64,000 nt of DNA from Paenilisteria portnoyi (GCF_014322795.1 NZ_JAASTT010000009.1:61186-125185), one strand, 5' to 3'; shown: positions 29,708 to 40,756, counted from the first letter of the stretch. Numbers and translations are program-made. The notes: generated by a model not told the origin, from the sequence alone.

Positions 29708-32071
29708 ATGATTCATTCTAAATATAAATGGCAGGTGGAGACGGCGGATGCGGCGGCGATGCAACAGGTGGCTGATGAGCTGAAATGTACGCTACCGATG
29801 GCGGAGTTATTTGCGCGTCGCAAGGTCACGACTGCTGGTCAATTGGATAAATTTTTAAATCCGGACAAGTATGAGGCGTATGATCCATTTTTGTTTGCGG
29901 AGATGGGGCTTGCGGTCGACCGGATTAAGCAGGCGATTGATGCCAAGGAGCAGATTCTTGTTTATGGGGATTATGACGCGGACGGTGTGACGAGTGTGAC
30001 GGTGTTGTTGAAGACGTTGCGTAAACTCGGCGCGAATGCTGATTTTTATATTCCGAATCGCTTTACGGAAGGCTATGGACCGAATGTGGCGGCTTTTACG
30101 CAGGCGAAGGATTCGGGCGTAGATTTGCTGATTACGGTGGATAATGGGATTTCGGCGCTGGATGTGATGGCGCATGCGAAGGCGATTGGTCTGGACGTGA
30201 TTGTGACGGATCATCATGAGGCGAAGGAAACGATGCCTGAGGCGGTCGCTGTGATTCATCCGCGTCATCCGGAGTCTAATTACCCATTTCCTGATTTAGC
30301 GGGTGTTGGGGTGGCTTACAAGCTGGCTCACGCGTTGTTAGGCGAGGAACCGACGGAATTGCTGGACTTAGTGGCGATTGGGACGGTGGCGGATTTGGTT
30401 TCGCTGACGGATGAGAATCGTTTGTTTGTGCAAAAAGGACTGCGAATTCTGCGGGAGAATGCGAATATCGGTGTGTCTGCTTTGGCAAAACTGGCTAGCG
30501 CGAAGCTTCCAGAGGCTACCGAGGAAACGATTGGTTTCGTGATTGCGCCACGTTTGAATGCAGTTGGTCGTTTAGGCCCTGCGGATCCGGCGGCTGATTT
30601 ATTGCTTACGGAAGATCCGGAAGAGGCGGTTTTCTTGGCGGAGGAAATTGATGAGGCAAATAAAGAACGGCAAACGATTGTGGCACAGATTGCTGAGGAA
30701 GCGATTGCGATGATTGAAGCGGAGTTTCTTGGTGAAGGGAATGAAGTGCTTGTCATCGGGAAAGCGGGCTGGAATCCTGGTGTTGTGGGGATTGTGGCTT
30801 CGCGATTGGTGGATCGTTACGCGCGACCTGTGATTGTGCTTGGTTTTGATGAGGTGACGGGAATCGCGAAAGGCTCTGGGCGTAGTATCGAGGCGTTTCA
30901 TTTATACCAAGCGCTTGACGCGAATCAGGAGCTTTTAAAAGCGTTTGGTGGACATCCGATGGCGGCTGGTATGACGCTTGATGTGGCGGATGTAGCGACG
31001 TTGCGGGCCAATTTATCGAAGCTGGCTCGGGAAACGTTGTCGCCGGATGATTTTGTGTCCATTTTGCGTGTGGAAGAGGCGATTCCAGTCGAGACGGTGA
31101 CGATTGATTTTATCACGCAGTTGAACAAGTTGGCGCCTTTTGGTACGGATAATCCCAAACCAGTTTTTGCGTTGGAAGGTGTTCGGTTGAGCGGTACGAA
31201 GCGGATTGGCGCGGACAAGAACCATCTGAAAACGGCGATTACAGCGGATTCTGGTGCGTCGATTGATGCGGTTGGATTTGGAACTGGCGAGCTCGTTGAA
31301 AAAATTTCCCCGATGGCAAAAGTGGATGTGGTCGGAGAATTATCGATTAATGAATGGAATAATATGCGCAAACCGCAACTCCGTATTGTGGACTTGAGAA
31401 TTGGACATTGGCAATTGTTTGATGTCAGAAGTCGAGCGGAATGGGAAAAGTTGCTGCAAACGGATGGCATGGCGGATAAGGTTTTCGTGTGTTTCCAAGA
31501 TGGAACCAAGGAAAAATTGTTAGCGTCGAATGCGAATCTTGTTTGTACGCAGATTCAGTCGATCGAGGACTGCGTGGATGCTGCAACGAAAGATCTTATT
31601 TTTGCGGATATGCCGGATGATGTGGCTTTGCTTGAGGCGCTAGTTACGAATACGGCGGCGGATCGGATTTATTTGCATGTCGAGGCCAAAAATGGAAATG
31701 CGATTGCGTCGATGCCTAGTCGTCAGCATTTCGCGCAACTCTATGCGGTACTTAAAAAACACCAACCTTTCCCGCTCGCTCAAAATATGTCGCGTCTTTG
31801 TAAGCAATTTAGTTGGACGGATGATCACGTTGATTTTATGTCACGCGTGTTTTTTGATCTAAATTTTGCTACAATAGAGGATGGCGTGATTAGATTGAAT
31901 GAAATTGGGGAAAAACGTAATCTGGAGGAATCGGCTGTTTATAAGGCTCGAGAATACCGCATTGCGATGGAACAGAAATTACTCTACTCCAATTACAACG
32001 AACTGTACGATTGGATGGAGAAGCTGATGAATTCGAAGGGGAATTCAATTTTGGAGGAAATAGTGAAATGA
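29708..32071 (+). CDS. recJ: Single-stranded-DNA-specific exonuclease RecJ
   Basis: 5'-3' ssDNA exonuclease of recombination and repair. 787 residues: DHH phosphoesterase core with [10 protein letters not shown] (about 80-90) and VTDHHEAKE (about 160), DHHA1 domain with the GHPMAAGM motif (about 416-423), OB domain and the long Firmicute C-terminal extension. GAGGGGTGG is 7 nt upstream. Its stop overlaps the apt start (ATGA). Confidence 0.95.
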   Translation: MIHSKYKWQVETADAAAMQQVADELKCTLPMAELFARRKVTTAGQLDKFLNPDKYEAYDPFLFAEMGLAVDRIKQAIDAKEQILVYGDYDADGVTSVTVLLKTLRKLGANADFYIPNRFTEGYGPNVAAFTQAKDSGVDLLITVDNGISALDVMAHAKAIGLDVIVTDHHEAKETMPEAVAVIHPRHPESNYPFPDLAGVGVAYKLAHALLGEEPTELLDLVAIGTVADLVSLTDENRLFVQKGLRILRENANIGVSALAKLASAKLPEATEETIGFVIAPRLNAVGRLGPADPAADLLLTEDPEEAVFLAEEIDEANKERQTIVAQIAEEAIAMIEAEFLGEGNEVLVIGKAGWNPGVVGIVASRLVDRYARPVIVLGFDEVTGIAKGSGRSIEAFHLYQALDANQELLKAFGGHPMAAGMTLDVADVATLRANLSKLARETLSPDDFVSILRVEEAIPVETVTIDFITQLNKLAPFGTDNPKPVFALEGVRLSGTKRIGADKNHLKTAITADSGASIDAVGFGTGELVEKISPMAKVDVVGELSINEWNNMRKPQLRIVDLRIGHWQLFDVRSRAEWEKLLQTDGMADKVFVCFQDGTKEKLLASNANLVCTQIQSIEDCVDAATKDLIFADMPDDVALLEALVTNTAADRIYLHVEAKNGNAIASMPSRQHFAQLYAVLKKHQPFPLAQNMSRLCKQFSWTDDHVDFMSRVFFDLNFATIEDGVIRLNEIGEKRNLEESAVYKAREYRIAMEQKLLYSNYNELYDWMEKLMNSKGNSILEEIVK

Positions 32072-32589
32072 ACTTAGAAGAATTGAGAAGTTATGTAGCG
32101 ATTGTAAATGATTGGCCAAAAGAAGGTATTGTTTTTAAAGATATTACACCGCTTATGAGCCATGGTGAGGCTTACAAATTTGCGACGGACCAAATTGTAG
32201 AATATGCAAAAAAATTGAGCGTCGATGTTATTGTCGGACCTGAAGCGCGTGGTTTTATCATCGGATGTCCGGTGGCTTATTCGCTTGGTGTTGGCTTTGC
32301 ACCAGTTCGTAAACCGAATAAATTGCCGCGTGAAACGGTGGATATGGAATATGATTTAGAGTATGGGACGAACAAATTATCGATGCATAAAGATGCGATT
32401 CAACCTGGTCAACGCGTGCTTATTACGGATGATTTGTTAGCGACAGGTGGTACGATTGAAGCAACGATTAAACTGGTGGAAGAACTCGGCGGCGTTGTGG
32501 CTGGCTGTGCTTTCTTAATCGAACTAACAGAGCTTGAAGGCCATAAAAAATTAGAAGGATATGACCGTCTGATTTTGATGGATTTCTAA
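32068..32589 (+). CDS. apt: Adenine phosphoribosyltransferase
   Basis: Salvages adenine with PRPP to AMP. 173 residues, beginning [31 protein letters not shown]-binding loop [13 protein letters not shown] (about 120-132) and [11 protein letters not shown] 32068 overlaps the recJ stop by four bases and follows TTGGAGGAAA; the longer upstream frame is recJ sequence in another phase. Confidence 0.97.
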   Translation: MNLEELRSYVAIVNDWPKEGIVFKDITPLMSHGEAYKFATDQIVEYAKKLSVDVIVGPEARGFIIGCPVAYSLGVGFAPVRKPNKLPRETVDMEYDLEYGTNKLSMHKDAIQPGQRVLITDDLLATGGTIEATIKLVEELGGVVAGCAFLIELTELEGHKKLEGYDRLILMDF

Positions 32590-32638
32590 GGCTATTTTCA
32601 AAAAAAGTGTTTTTTCAGGCTCAAGCAACAAAATTACT

Positions 32639-32666
32639 TTGTGAGTCGTCTAAAACATGTTATAAT
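32639..32666 (+). promoter_or_regulatory. relA promoter
   Basis: -35 TTGTGA (32639-32644), 16-bp spacer, perfect -10 TATAAT (32661-32666) with TG extension. Confidence 0.75.
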
Positions 32667-32686
32667 ATCAAATAAGAATTATTTTA

Positions 32687-32712
32687 AAAAGCACTCATTC
32701 GTGGGTGCTTTT
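32687..32712 (+). terminator. Leader hairpin upstream of relA
   Basis: AAAAGCAC...GTGCTTTT lies between promoter and relA, about 45 bp before the start. It looks like a weak attenuator inside the 5' leader. Confidence 0.55.
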
Positions 32713-32756
32713 ACATACTTTACAGATAGAGTGGATGAAAAGGGTGTGGGGACATT

Positions 32757-34976
32757 ATGGCTAAAGAACAAAATTTAACAGCGGATCAAGTAATTGAAAT
32801 GGCTTCTCATTACATGAATGAGGAGCATCTTGCGGTTGTCAAAAAGGCGTGTGATTATGCACGTGAGGCGCACAAGGATCAATTCCGCAAATCGGGGGAA
32901 CCTTACATTATTCACCCTATCCAAGTAGCAGGAATTTTAGTGGAGCTGGAGATGGATCCGGCTACTGTTGCTTCAGGATTTTTGCACGATGTTGTAGAAG
33001 ATACGCCGATTACGTTGCGGGATTTAGAAGAGGCATTTAGCCCAGAAATCGCGATGATTGTCGATGGCGTTACAAAACTCGGAAAAATTAAATACAAATC
33101 GCATGAAGAGCAGCAAGCAGAGAATCACCGCAAAATGTTCATCGCAATGGCGCAGGATATTCGCGTTATGCTTGTGAAATTGGCAGATAGACTACACAAC
33201 ATGCGGACGTTGAAGCATTTGCCGGTGGAGAAACAGCGCCGTATTGCGAATGAGACGTTAGAAATTTTTGCACCGATTGCGCATCGCTTGGGGATTTCCC
33301 GTGTGAAATGGGAACTTGAGGACACCGCGTTACGTTATTTGAATCCGCAACAATATTACCGCATTGTGCATTTGATGAAGCAGAAGCGGGAAGAGCGGGA
33401 ACGTTACTTGCACGATGTGATTGATGGCGTGAATGAGAATCTGGATGAACTGCATATCAAGGCGGATATTTCTGGTCGCCCGAAACATATTTATTCGATT
33501 TACCGCAAAATGTCGGAGCAACACAAGCAGTTTAACGAAATCTATGACTTGCTAGCGGTTCGAATTTTAGTGGATAGTATTAAGGACTGTTACGCGGTTC
33601 TTGGGATCATCCATACGCGTTGGAAGCCGATGCCAGGCCGTTTTAAAGATTATATTGCAATGCCGAAATCAAATATGTATCAGTCGCTTCATACGACAGT
33701 GATTGGTCCGCAAGGCGAGCCGTTAGAAGTGCAAATTCGGACGCTGGAAATGCATCAAATCGCAGAGTACGGGGTTGCGGCGCATTGGGCTTACAAAGAG
33801 GGGAAAGTCATCAATTCTAAGACTTCCTTCGACAACAAAATGAGCTGGTTCCGCGAAATTATTGAATATCAAAATGAGTCGGAAAACGCCGAGGAATTCA
33901 TGGAATCGCTGAAACTCGATTTGTTCACCGATGTTGTCTATGTTTTTACACCAAAAGGAGATGTGTTCGAACTGCCAAACGGTTCTGTACCGCTTGATTT
34001 TGCTTATCGAATCCATACCGAAATTGGGAACAAGACGATAGGCGCCAAAATTAACGGCAAAATTGTCACACTTGATTATAAATTAAAAACAGGCGATATC
34101 ATTGAAATTTTGACATCGAAACATTCGTATGGACCAAGTCGTGATTGGTTGAAACTCGTGCAGACGTCGCAAGCGAAAAATAAGATTCGTCAGTTCTTCA
34201 AACGCCAAGCGAAAGAAGAGAACGTCGAAAAAGGTCGCGATATGGTAGAAAAAGAGTTGCGCCAACTTGACTTTGATCCGAAGAAAGTAATGACAACGGA
34301 AAATATGAATAAGCTTGGAGAACGCCTGAATTTTAGCCATGAAGATGATTTGTTTGCGGCGGTAGGTTATAACGGTATTACAGCACTTCAAGTTGCGAAT
34401 CGTTTGACGGAGAAAGAGCGACGCATACGGGAATTGGAAGAGCAAGCAGAGATGCTAACAAACAAAATTGAAGCGAAACCGAAAAACCCGACGGATAGCA
34501 ATAACGAGCGCCTTAAAATCAAGCATAATGCGGGTGTGGTCGTGCAAGGTATCGGTAATTTACTCATCCGCTTATCGCGCTGTTGTAATCCGGTGCCAGG
34601 TGACGAAATTGTTGGGTACATCACAAAAGGTCGCGGTATTTCGATTCACCGGAAAGATTGTCCGAATGTCACAGGTCCAGATACCGAGCGTTTGATCGAT
34701 GTGGATTGGGAAGACGCGGATATGACGGCTAAAACCGATTACAACGTCGATATTGAGGTGTTTGGCTATAATCGTAATGGCATGCTGAATGATATCTTGC
34801 AAGTCGTGAACAGCCTTACAAGCAATATTAACGGCGTGAATGCAAAAGTGGATAATAACAAAATGGCGACGCTCGTCCTAACGCTTCAGATTCATAATAT
34901 TAATCATTTGCAACGCGTTGTCGATAAGATTAAGCAAGTTCCTGATGTCTACACGGTTAGACGTTTAATGAATTGA
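32757..34976 (+). CDS. relA: Bifunctional (p)ppGpp synthetase/hydrolase Rel
   Basis: Long RSH enzyme controlling the stringent response. 739 residues: HD hydrolase domain with HDVVEDT (about 77-83) so hydrolysis is probably active, synthetase domain (about 235-345; YAVLGIIHTRWKPMPGRFKDYIA and NMYQSLHTTV), TGS domain (about 390-450), and zinc-finger/ACT regulatory part (RLSRCCNPVPGDEIVGYITKGRGISIHR; ACT to the end). GTGGGGA precedes ATG. dtd follows, as usual. Confidence 0.97.
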   Translation: MAKEQNLTADQVIEMASHYMNEEHLAVVKKACDYAREAHKDQFRKSGEPYIIHPIQVAGILVELEMDPATVASGFLHDVVEDTPITLRDLEEAFSPEIAMIVDGVTKLGKIKYKSHEEQQAENHRKMFIAMAQDIRVMLVKLADRLHNMRTLKHLPVEKQRRIANETLEIFAPIAHRLGISRVKWELEDTALRYLNPQQYYRIVHLMKQKREERERYLHDVIDGVNENLDELHIKADISGRPKHIYSIYRKMSEQHKQFNEIYDLLAVRILVDSIKDCYAVLGIIHTRWKPMPGRFKDYIAMPKSNMYQSLHTTVIGPQGEPLEVQIRTLEMHQIAEYGVAAHWAYKEGKVINSKTSFDNKMSWFREIIEYQNESENAEEFMESLKLDLFTDVVYVFTPKGDVFELPNGSVPLDFAYRIHTEIGNKTIGAKINGKIVTLDYKLKTGDIIEILTSKHSYGPSRDWLKLVQTSQAKNKIRQFFKRQAKEENVEKGRDMVEKELRQLDFDPKKVMTTENMNKLGERLNFSHEDDLFAAVGYNGITALQVANRLTEKERRIRELEEQAEMLTNKIEAKPKNPTDSNNERLKIKHNAGVVVQGIGNLLIRLSRCCNPVPGDEIVGYITKGRGISIHRKDCPNVTGPDTERLIDVDWEDADMTAKTDYNVDIEVFGYNRNGMLNDILQVVNSLTSNINGVNAKVDNNKMATLVLTLQIHNINHLQRVVDKIKQVPDVYTVRRLMN

Positions 34977-34997
34977 GACTGACTGGGGGAATTTAGT

Positions 34998-35453
34998 ATG
35001 CGAGTTGTGGCGCAGCGCTGTTATGAAGCTAGTGTAACGATTGATGATGAAAATGTGGGCGAAATCGCTGGTGGGCTTTGTCTACTAGTTGGTTTCACGC
35101 ATGGCGATACAGAAGAAGACGTAAAGTATATTGTGAATAAAATTGTCGGATTGCGTATTTTTGAAGACGATGAGGATAAAATGAATTTGTCGATTCGAGA
35201 TTTTGGTGGGGCAATTCTTAGTGTTTCTCAGTTCACGTTATATGCCGATGTGAAAAAGGGGCGCCGTCCGAGTTTTACGAATTCAGCGGCTCCTGATGTG
35301 GCATCGGATTTGTATGATTTGTTTAACAAACTGCTTGCGGCTGAAGGGATTGTTGTTGAGACCGGGGTTTTCGGTGCAATGATGGATGTACGGATTGTGA
35401 ATCATGGTCCGGTGACGATTATTTTGGACTCGCAGGAGTTGTTAGGGAAATAG
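34998..35453 (+). CDS. dtd: D-aminoacyl-tRNA deacylase
   Basis: Removes D-amino acids mischarged on tRNA. 151 residues with both active-site signatures: [17 protein letters not shown] (about 77-93) and [11 protein letters not shown] (about 135-146). Located 21 bp after relA, likely co-transcribed. GGGGGAAT is 6 nt upstream. Confidence 0.97.
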   Translation: MRVVAQRCYEASVTIDDENVGEIAGGLCLLVGFTHGDTEEDVKYIVNKIVGLRIFEDDEDKMNLSIRDFGGAILSVSQFTLYADVKKGRRPSFTNSAAPDVASDLYDLFNKLLAAEGIVVETGVFGAMMDVRIVNHGPVTIILDSQELLGK

Positions 35454-35466
35454 GGTTGTAGGTAAT

Positions 35467-35513
35467 GAAAAAATGCTAGGACAAGATTTGGAATCTCGTC
35501 CTAGCATTTTTTT
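35467..35513. terminator. Terminator after dtd
   Basis: AAATGCTAGGAC pairs perfectly with GTCCTAGCATTT, followed by T7. Confidence 0.9.
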
Positions 35514-35540
35514 GTTTTGTGTGTCCTGTTTTGAATCTCC

Positions 35541-35656
35541 GAATCGGGTCTCACGGGCTAGCTCCTCGAAATTTTCGAGCCCTCCACAAAAAACAAGTGC
35601 GGGTTTTTATTGCGGCCCCTAACAAATTTTTTCGGAGCTAACGAGCCCGTTCGACA
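35541..35656 (-). repeat. Dispersed repeat family A, copy 2 (inverted)
   Basis: The reverse complement aligns with 15603-15712 (shared AGCTCCGAAAAAA, TTTTTTGTGG, TTTCGAGGAG words). It lies between the convergent dtd and amidase genes, abutting the amidase stop, and may also act as its terminator: GCTCGAAAATTTCGAGG is self-complementary. Confidence 0.65.
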
Positions 35657-35657
35657 C

Positions 35658-36944
35658 CTAGTTTTTAAAGTAATTACTCAACCCCTCAAAAATCGAATCG
35701 GCGACGTCTTCGCGGAAGCCGTTGGAGTTCATTTTTTCTTCGTCGATGCTTGAACTTAGGTAACCTAGTTCTAGCAACACGGACGGCTGGGTGTTTTCGC
35801 GTAGTACGTAGAAGTCGCCGGAGCGTGTGCCGCGGTTTTTGCTTGTTAGGTTGCTTGCTAGGCTCGCGTTGATGCTTTCGGCTAAGCTTTGGTCTTTATT
35901 TTTATAGTAATATGTCGTTTGTCCGTTAACGCTGGTATTGCTTGCGTCTTCTACGGAATCAAAATGAAGCGAAATGAAGGCGTCTGCGTTGTATTTTTCT
36001 GCTTTTCGAGCGCGATCTTTCAGGGAAATATAGTCATCGCTATCCCTTGTCAAAATAACTTTTGCACCGCTTTGTTCTAAGCGTTTTACCACCGCTTTAG
36101 CCGTTTTTAAGGTTGCTTTCTTTTCTACAGTACCATTCTGACCTTGTGCGCCTGGATCGTTTCCTCCGTGGCCTGGGTCAATAACGATGGTTGCCTCAGC
36201 AAGTGATGTTGTTTTGGATTTCGGTGCGCTTTTGGTTTTGGAAGTTGAGACATCAACAACCCAGTTGGCTACGTAACCTTGTGCGCCGGATGATGTTGTG
36301 ATTTGATACCAATCGCCTTGCACGCCGTCGATATTATAGACGGTACCGGAATCGGCTTTCTCAATTGTGTTATTATTGCGACCTGGTCCTGAACGGATAT
36401 TCGTACCGTTAGATCGGACGGTGACGGTTTGCAAATTGCTTTTTGATTCTTTGGTTGCTGATTCTTGCATCTTGATGTATGTCGAGCTCACCCACGCGGT
36501 TTGACCTTGGTACTGGATTTGCGTCCAACCATTGGATTGGCTTGTGACGGTGATTTGGTCGCCGCCTTTCAAGTTTCCGAGTATGGTGCTATTTGTGGAT
36601 GGTTTGCTACGAACATTCAGACCGCCGTCGCTTGTTACGGTAGCGAGACTGTTACTGGAAGCACTGACATCGATATTTTTAACGAGCCAACTTGCCACGT
36701 AACCACTTTGCCCGTTTTCGAGGCGAACTTTATACCACTTATTTTCCTCGTCGATCACGTTTAGAATTTCATTTTTTCTGACTTGAGATGTGACGTCGAA
36801 TGCGAGTCCTGGTCCGCTTCTGACGTTTAGAACTTCCGCTTTTACTTGCACCGTGTTTGCATTTGCCATCGCGATTGTAGACAAGATGCCGGCTCCAATA
36901 AGCAAGAACGAGAGCACGGTTATAAACAGGAACTTATTTTTCAT
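35658..36944 (-). CDS. Secreted N-acetylmuramoyl-L-alanine amidase with three SH3b domains
   Basis: 428 residues: signal peptide (KNKFLFITVLSFLLIGAG...AMANA, about 1-30), three bacterial SH3 domains (about 33-90, 103-160, 172-230; each with NVRSGPG/NVRSKPS/NIRSGPG), linker, and a C-terminal Amidase_3 domain (about 250-425). Zinc ligands are visible: VIDPGHGGNDPGA, a Glu in NGTVEKKA, and SLHFDS; LLELGYLSS carries the catalytic Glu. It cuts the stem peptide from MurNAc in the wall. ATG 36944 is preceded by a TTG; AGGTGG suits either. It is the first minus-strand gene in the window. Confidence 0.93.
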   Translation of the reverse strand: MKNKFLFITVLSFLLIGAGILSTIAMANANTVQVKAEVLNVRSGPGLAFDVTSQVRKNEILNVIDEENKWYKVRLENGQSGYVASWLVKNIDVSASSNSLATVTSDGGLNVRSKPSTNSTILGNLKGGDQITVTSQSNGWTQIQYQGQTAWVSSTYIKMQESATKESKSNLQTVTVRSNGTNIRSGPGRNNNTIEKADSGTVYNIDGVQGDWYQITTSSGAQGYVANWVVDVSTSKTKSAPKSKTTSLAEATIVIDPGHGGNDPGAQGQNGTVEKKATLKTAKAVVKRLEQSGAKVILTRDSDDYISLKDRARKAEKYNADAFISLHFDSVEDASNTSVNGQTTYYYKNKDQSLAESINASLASNLTSKNRGTRSGDFYVLRENTQPSVLLELGYLSSSIDEEKMNSNGFREDVADSIFEGLSNYFKN

Positions 36945-37057
36945 CAATGGACACCACCTATACCCCTAAATAAATATCTACTATAAAAAGATTATCACAA
37001 AACAAGGTATTATGAAACAGTAAACCCACAATTTCACGATTATTTTTCAAAACGTTA

Positions 37058-37086
37058 TTGACTTTTGAGCCAAATTCTAGTAGTCT
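37058..37086 (+). promoter_or_regulatory. hisS-aspS promoter
   Basis: -35 TTGACT (37058-37063), 17-bp spacer, -10 TAGTCT (37081-37086), just before the T-box leader. Confidence 0.65.
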
Positions 37087-37092
37087 TAAGGG

Positions 37093-37375
37093 TAATTAAT
37101 AGATGACCGATGACGGAGAAAAGTATAACAAGCATTTGCTGGTAAAGAGAGACGGGTTCCTAGGCTGTAAAACCTGTCGCAGTTAAATTGTTAGAAAGAC
37201 ACTCCAGAGGCTTCTTGCTAAAAGGCGCATGTTGCTGAGTAAGTAAGAACGTTGACAGGCGTTAACTGTTTTGAGTGGAGGAGCTTTTTTGTTCCTCAAT
37301 TTAGGGTGGTACCACGGGTTAACTCTCGTCCCTTGTTTTATTTAGTTAAGACAGGGGATGGGGGTTATTTTGTTG
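37093..37375 (+). promoter_or_regulatory. T-box leader of hisS-aspS
   Basis: The T-box core AGGGTGGTACCACG (37303-37316) is followed by a terminator stem (about 37331-37367) and a T-rich tail. In Stem I, GGAG...CTCC and TAACAA...TTGTTA flank a specifier loop with the expected AGTA on the 5' side and GAAAGACA on the 3' side. By geometry the specifier is GAC (Asp, 37198-37200) followed by A; CAC (His) overlaps at 37200-37202. The TGGT bulge suits a tRNA with A73 or G73. Uncharged tRNA should promote readthrough into hisS-aspS. Confidence 0.9.
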
Positions 37376-37680
37376 TGGTTCTTACGAAGCGTACTATGCT
37401 GAGTTAGAACCACAATATGCATGAGAACGAAGTGAGCATGTAATCCATAAGCGGTTCTTACAACGGCAACCCCAAGAATAATCGGTAGAACAAATAAGCA
37501 GAGGGACCCAAGAAGAGCCTCAATATGCATGCAAGCCAAAAGTAGCTCATACAGCCGCGAAGCTCAGAACCACCAGCAGAACAAATAAGCAGCAGAAACC
37601 TAAGGCTCTTCATTTGTTTCAATCTACCAAACCTCAAAACAGTCTAACCATCAAACCAACGATACTATCGTAATTTTTAG
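37376..37680. other. Non-coding stretch between T-box and hisS
   Basis: About 300 bp with no credible gene. It holds a hairpin (GTGGTTCT...AGAACCAC, 37374-37413), repeat B copy 2, and a second CTCAATATGCATGC word near 37518. Minus-strand frames here carry no ribosome site. The transcript would pass through it from the T-box to hisS. Confidence 0.6.
37413..37461 (+). repeat. Dispersed repeat family B, copy 2
   Basis: CAATATGCATG then GAACGAAGTGAGCATG and TAATCCATAAG; matches 45599-45640 at almost every position in the first 40 bases. A hairpin sits directly upstream in both copies. Confidence 0.65.
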
Positions 37681-37692
37681 GAGGGATAAGGC

Positions 37693-38985
37693 ATGCAGAT
37701 GAAATTGCCAAGAGGAACACGCGATATTTTACCAGGAGAAGTAGAGAAATGGCATTATGTAGAGCGCGTTTTTCAATCGATTTGTGAGAGATTTCAATAT
37801 GAAGAAATTAGGACACCGATTTTTGAGCATACAGAATTATTCCAACGCGGCGTAGGAGATACAACAGACATCGTTTCAAAAGAGATGTACACGTTTCAAG
37901 ATAAGAAAAATAGAAGTTTAACATTGCGCCCAGAAGGCACGGCATCCGTTGTGCGTGCGTTTGTAGAACATAAACTATTCGGACAAGTGAACCAACCGGT
38001 GAAGCTATATTATACAGGCCCGATGTTCCGCTACGAACGTCCGCAAGGCGCGAGACAACGCCAGTTCACACAAATGGGGTTAGAGGCGCTTGGAAGTAAT
38101 GATCCTGCGATTGATGCGGAGATTATTTCACTTGCAATGACCTTCTATAAAGAATTAGGACTACAAAATATTGAACTTGTGATTAATAGTTTAGGCGATA
38201 AAGAAAGTCGTTTGAAGCATAAAGATGCATTAGTAGCCCATTTTGAGCCGCAAATCGATGAGTTTTGCGCGGATTGTCAAGTGCGTCTGCATAAAAATCC
38301 ATTGCGCATTCTAGATTGTAAAGTCGATCATGCCCACCCGCTTATTGCGACGGCGCCATCGATTTTGGAGTTTTTGAATGAGGAATCAACCGCTTATTTT
38401 GCGAAAGTGAAGACATATTTGGATGCATTAGGCATTGCTTATACAGTTGATCAGACGCTTGTTCGTGGCTTGGATTATTACAATCATACGACATTTGAAA
38501 TTATGAGTACGGCGGAAGGTTTTGGCGCAAAATCTACACTTTGTGGTGGCGGTCGGTACCACGGTTTGGTGCAAGAATTTGATGGCCCAGAAACGCCGGG
38601 TGTTGGTTTCGGCCTTGGCGTGGAGCGTTTATTCGCCGCATTAGATGTGGAAGGAATCGAACTTCCTGTGACGCGCGAACTTGATTGCTACGTTATTACA
38701 GCGACGGAAACGGCTGAGGTGAAGGTTGTAGCGATTGTTAACGAGCTACGTTTAAACGGTTTTAGCGTAGAGAAAGACTACATGGCCCGCAAAATGAAAG
38801 GTCAATTAAAAGATGCAGATCGAAAAAATGCTCGGTTTACGATGATTTTAGGCGATACAGAACTTGAAAGTGGTACCTGCAAGTTGAAAAACATGAAAAC
38901 AGGTGAGCAAACGGAAATCAATTTAGCGGCTGTGGTGGCTGGTTTACAGGCCGCACGCGAGCAATTAGAGGGGGAAAACAAATGA
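37693..38985 (+). CDS. hisS: Histidine--tRNA ligase
   Basis: Class II synthetase, 430 residues. Motif 1 [11 protein letters not shown] region, motif 2 ([21 protein letters not shown]), the histidine-specific [14 protein letters not shown], and motif 3 ([11 protein letters not shown]), then the anticodon-binding domain (about 335-425). AGGAGGG is 7 nt upstream. The stop overlaps aspS by four bases. Confidence 0.98.
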   Translation: MQMKLPRGTRDILPGEVEKWHYVERVFQSICERFQYEEIRTPIFEHTELFQRGVGDTTDIVSKEMYTFQDKKNRSLTLRPEGTASVVRAFVEHKLFGQVNQPVKLYYTGPMFRYERPQGARQRQFTQMGLEALGSNDPAIDAEIISLAMTFYKELGLQNIELVINSLGDKESRLKHKDALVAHFEPQIDEFCADCQVRLHKNPLRILDCKVDHAHPLIATAPSILEFLNEESTAYFAKVKTYLDALGIAYTVDQTLVRGLDYYNHTTFEIMSTAEGFGAKSTLCGGGRYHGLVQEFDGPETPGVGFGLGVERLFAALDVEGIELPVTRELDCYVITATETAEVKVVAIVNELRLNGFSVEKDYMARKMKGQLKDADRKNARFTMILGDTELESGTCKLKNMKTGEQTEINLAAVVAGLQAAREQLEGENK

Positions 38986-40751
38986 AGAAAAGAACGTTGT
39001 ATTGTGGCGATGTCACGGAGAAACATATCGGGGAAAAAGTAACACTACACGGCTGGGTGCAAAAACGTCGTGATTTGGGAGGACTTATTTTTATCGATTT
39101 GCGCGATCGTGAAGGAATCGTCCAAGTAGTTTTTAATCCAGATTTTTCAGCAGATGCGCTATCCATTGCAGAATCGGTTCGTAATGAGTTTGTTGTAACG
39201 GTTGTTGGGACAGTAGCTGCGAGAAGCGAAGGCGCAATCAACGATAAATTAGCGACGGGTCGGATTGAAGTTTTAGCGGAGGAAATTGAAGTGTTAAATG
39301 CTTCGAAAACACCGCCGTTTTATATTGAAGATGGCGTGAATGTATCGGATGAATTGCGTTTGAAATATCGTTATTTGGACTTGCGTCGCCCTGAGATGAA
39401 CCAGATTTTCCAGATGCGTCATACGGCCACGAAAACATTCCGCCAAAAATTAGATCAAATGGGCTTTTTCGATATTGAAACGCCGTATTTGACGAAGAGT
39501 ACGCCAGAGGGTGCACGTGATTATTTGGTGCCCAGTCGTGTGTATCCAGGTAATTTCTATGCGTTACCACAATCACCGCAAATTTTGAAACAGTTGTTGA
39601 TGTCTGCTGGTTTTGATAAATATTACCAAGTAGTGCGTTGTTTCCGCGATGAAGATTTGCGTGGGGATCGTCAACCAGAGTTTACCCAAATCGATTTAGA
39701 GACGAGTTTCCTGACGAAAGAGGAGATTCAAGAAGTTACCGAGGAAATGTTGGTAGCAGTTGTTGAGGCGACGAAGGGAATTAAAATCGAGAAACCGTTC
39801 CCGCACATGACATACGCTGAGGCGATGGATCGTTTTGGTAGCGATAAACCAGATGTACGTTTCGGCTTAGAACTGAAAAATATGGCAGAAGCAGTAGCGA
39901 ATGTCGATTTCAAAGTGTTTACGAACGCAATCGAGAGCGGTGGCGAAGTAAAAGCGATCAATGCAAAAGGCGCAGCGGCGAACTATTCACGTAAAGATAT
40001 CGATGCGCTAGGCGAATTCGTTGGCAGATATGGTGCGAAAGGCCTTGCTTGGATGAAGGTGGAAGAGGACGGCTTCAAAGGACCGATTGCCAAATTCTTC
40101 ACACCAGAAAATCAGGAAGCAGTGGCAGGCGTTTTAGATGCAGAAGTTGGCGATTTACTACTATTTGTTGCGGATAAAGCAGAAGTTGTCGCGGCGTCAC
40201 TTGGTGCATTACGCTCGAAACTTGGTCAAGAGCTAGGTTTGATTGACCAAAACGAATTGGCGTTCCTATGGGTGACAGATTGGCCGTTATTCGAGTACGA
40301 TGAAGAAGCTGGCCGTTTCGTGTCCGCTCATCATCCATTCACAATGCCACAAGACGCATCATTGCTTGAAACCGCGCCAGAAAAAGCGATGGCAGAAGCA
40401 TATGATATCGTTTTAAACGGTTATGAAATTGGCGGGGGATCACTCCGTATTTATAAAAAAGAAATGCAACAACAAATGTTCCGCGCGCTTGGCTTCACGG
40501 ATGAAGAGGCGACAGATCAATTCGGCTTCTTGCTAGAAGCGTTGGAATTTGGAACACCGCCACATGGTGGAATTGCGCTTGGTTTGGACCGGATTATCAT
40601 GATTCTTGCTGGACGGAATAATTTACGCGACACGATTGCCTTCCCTAAAACAGGTAGTGCAGCAGATCCGTTGACAAATGCGCCAAGTGAAGTTAGCGCG
40701 GCACAACTGGCCGAACTAGAACTTGCGATTGAGGCGAAGAAAGCAGAATAA
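38982..40751 (+). CDS. aspS: Aspartate--tRNA ligase
   Basis: 589 residues, bacterial type: OB-fold anticodon domain (1-110; [22 protein letters not shown]), class II motif 2 ([22 protein letters not shown]), the GAD insertion domain (about 295-410) and motif 3 ([13 protein letters not shown]). Translationally coupled to hisS (ATGA overlap) and controlled by the same T-box. Confidence 0.98.
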   Translation: MKKRTLYCGDVTEKHIGEKVTLHGWVQKRRDLGGLIFIDLRDREGIVQVVFNPDFSADALSIAESVRNEFVVTVVGTVAARSEGAINDKLATGRIEVLAEEIEVLNASKTPPFYIEDGVNVSDELRLKYRYLDLRRPEMNQIFQMRHTATKTFRQKLDQMGFFDIETPYLTKSTPEGARDYLVPSRVYPGNFYALPQSPQILKQLLMSAGFDKYYQVVRCFRDEDLRGDRQPEFTQIDLETSFLTKEEIQEVTEEMLVAVVEATKGIKIEKPFPHMTYAEAMDRFGSDKPDVRFGLELKNMAEAVANVDFKVFTNAIESGGEVKAINAKGAAANYSRKDIDALGEFVGRYGAKGLAWMKVEEDGFKGPIAKFFTPENQEAVAGVLDAEVGDLLLFVADKAEVVAASLGALRSKLGQELGLIDQNELAFLWVTDWPLFEYDEEAGRFVSAHHPFTMPQDASLLETAPEKAMAEAYDIVLNGYEIGGGSLRIYKKEMQQQMFRALGFTDEEATDQFGFLLEALEFGTPPHGGIALGLDRIIMILAGRNNLRDTIAFPKTGSAADPLTNAPSEVSAAQLAELELAIEAKKAE

Positions 40752-40756
40752 AACAA

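Noticed and set aside
30328..31509. Long minus-strand frames opposite recJ
   Set aside because: Mirror frames created by G+C-rich codon use in recJ; no initiation signals.
37342..37539. Minus-strand 65-codon frame after the T-box
   Set aside because: No ribosome site, and it runs through the T-box terminator and repeat B; similarity to the frame at 45459-45746 comes from the shared DNA repeat, not from a protein family.
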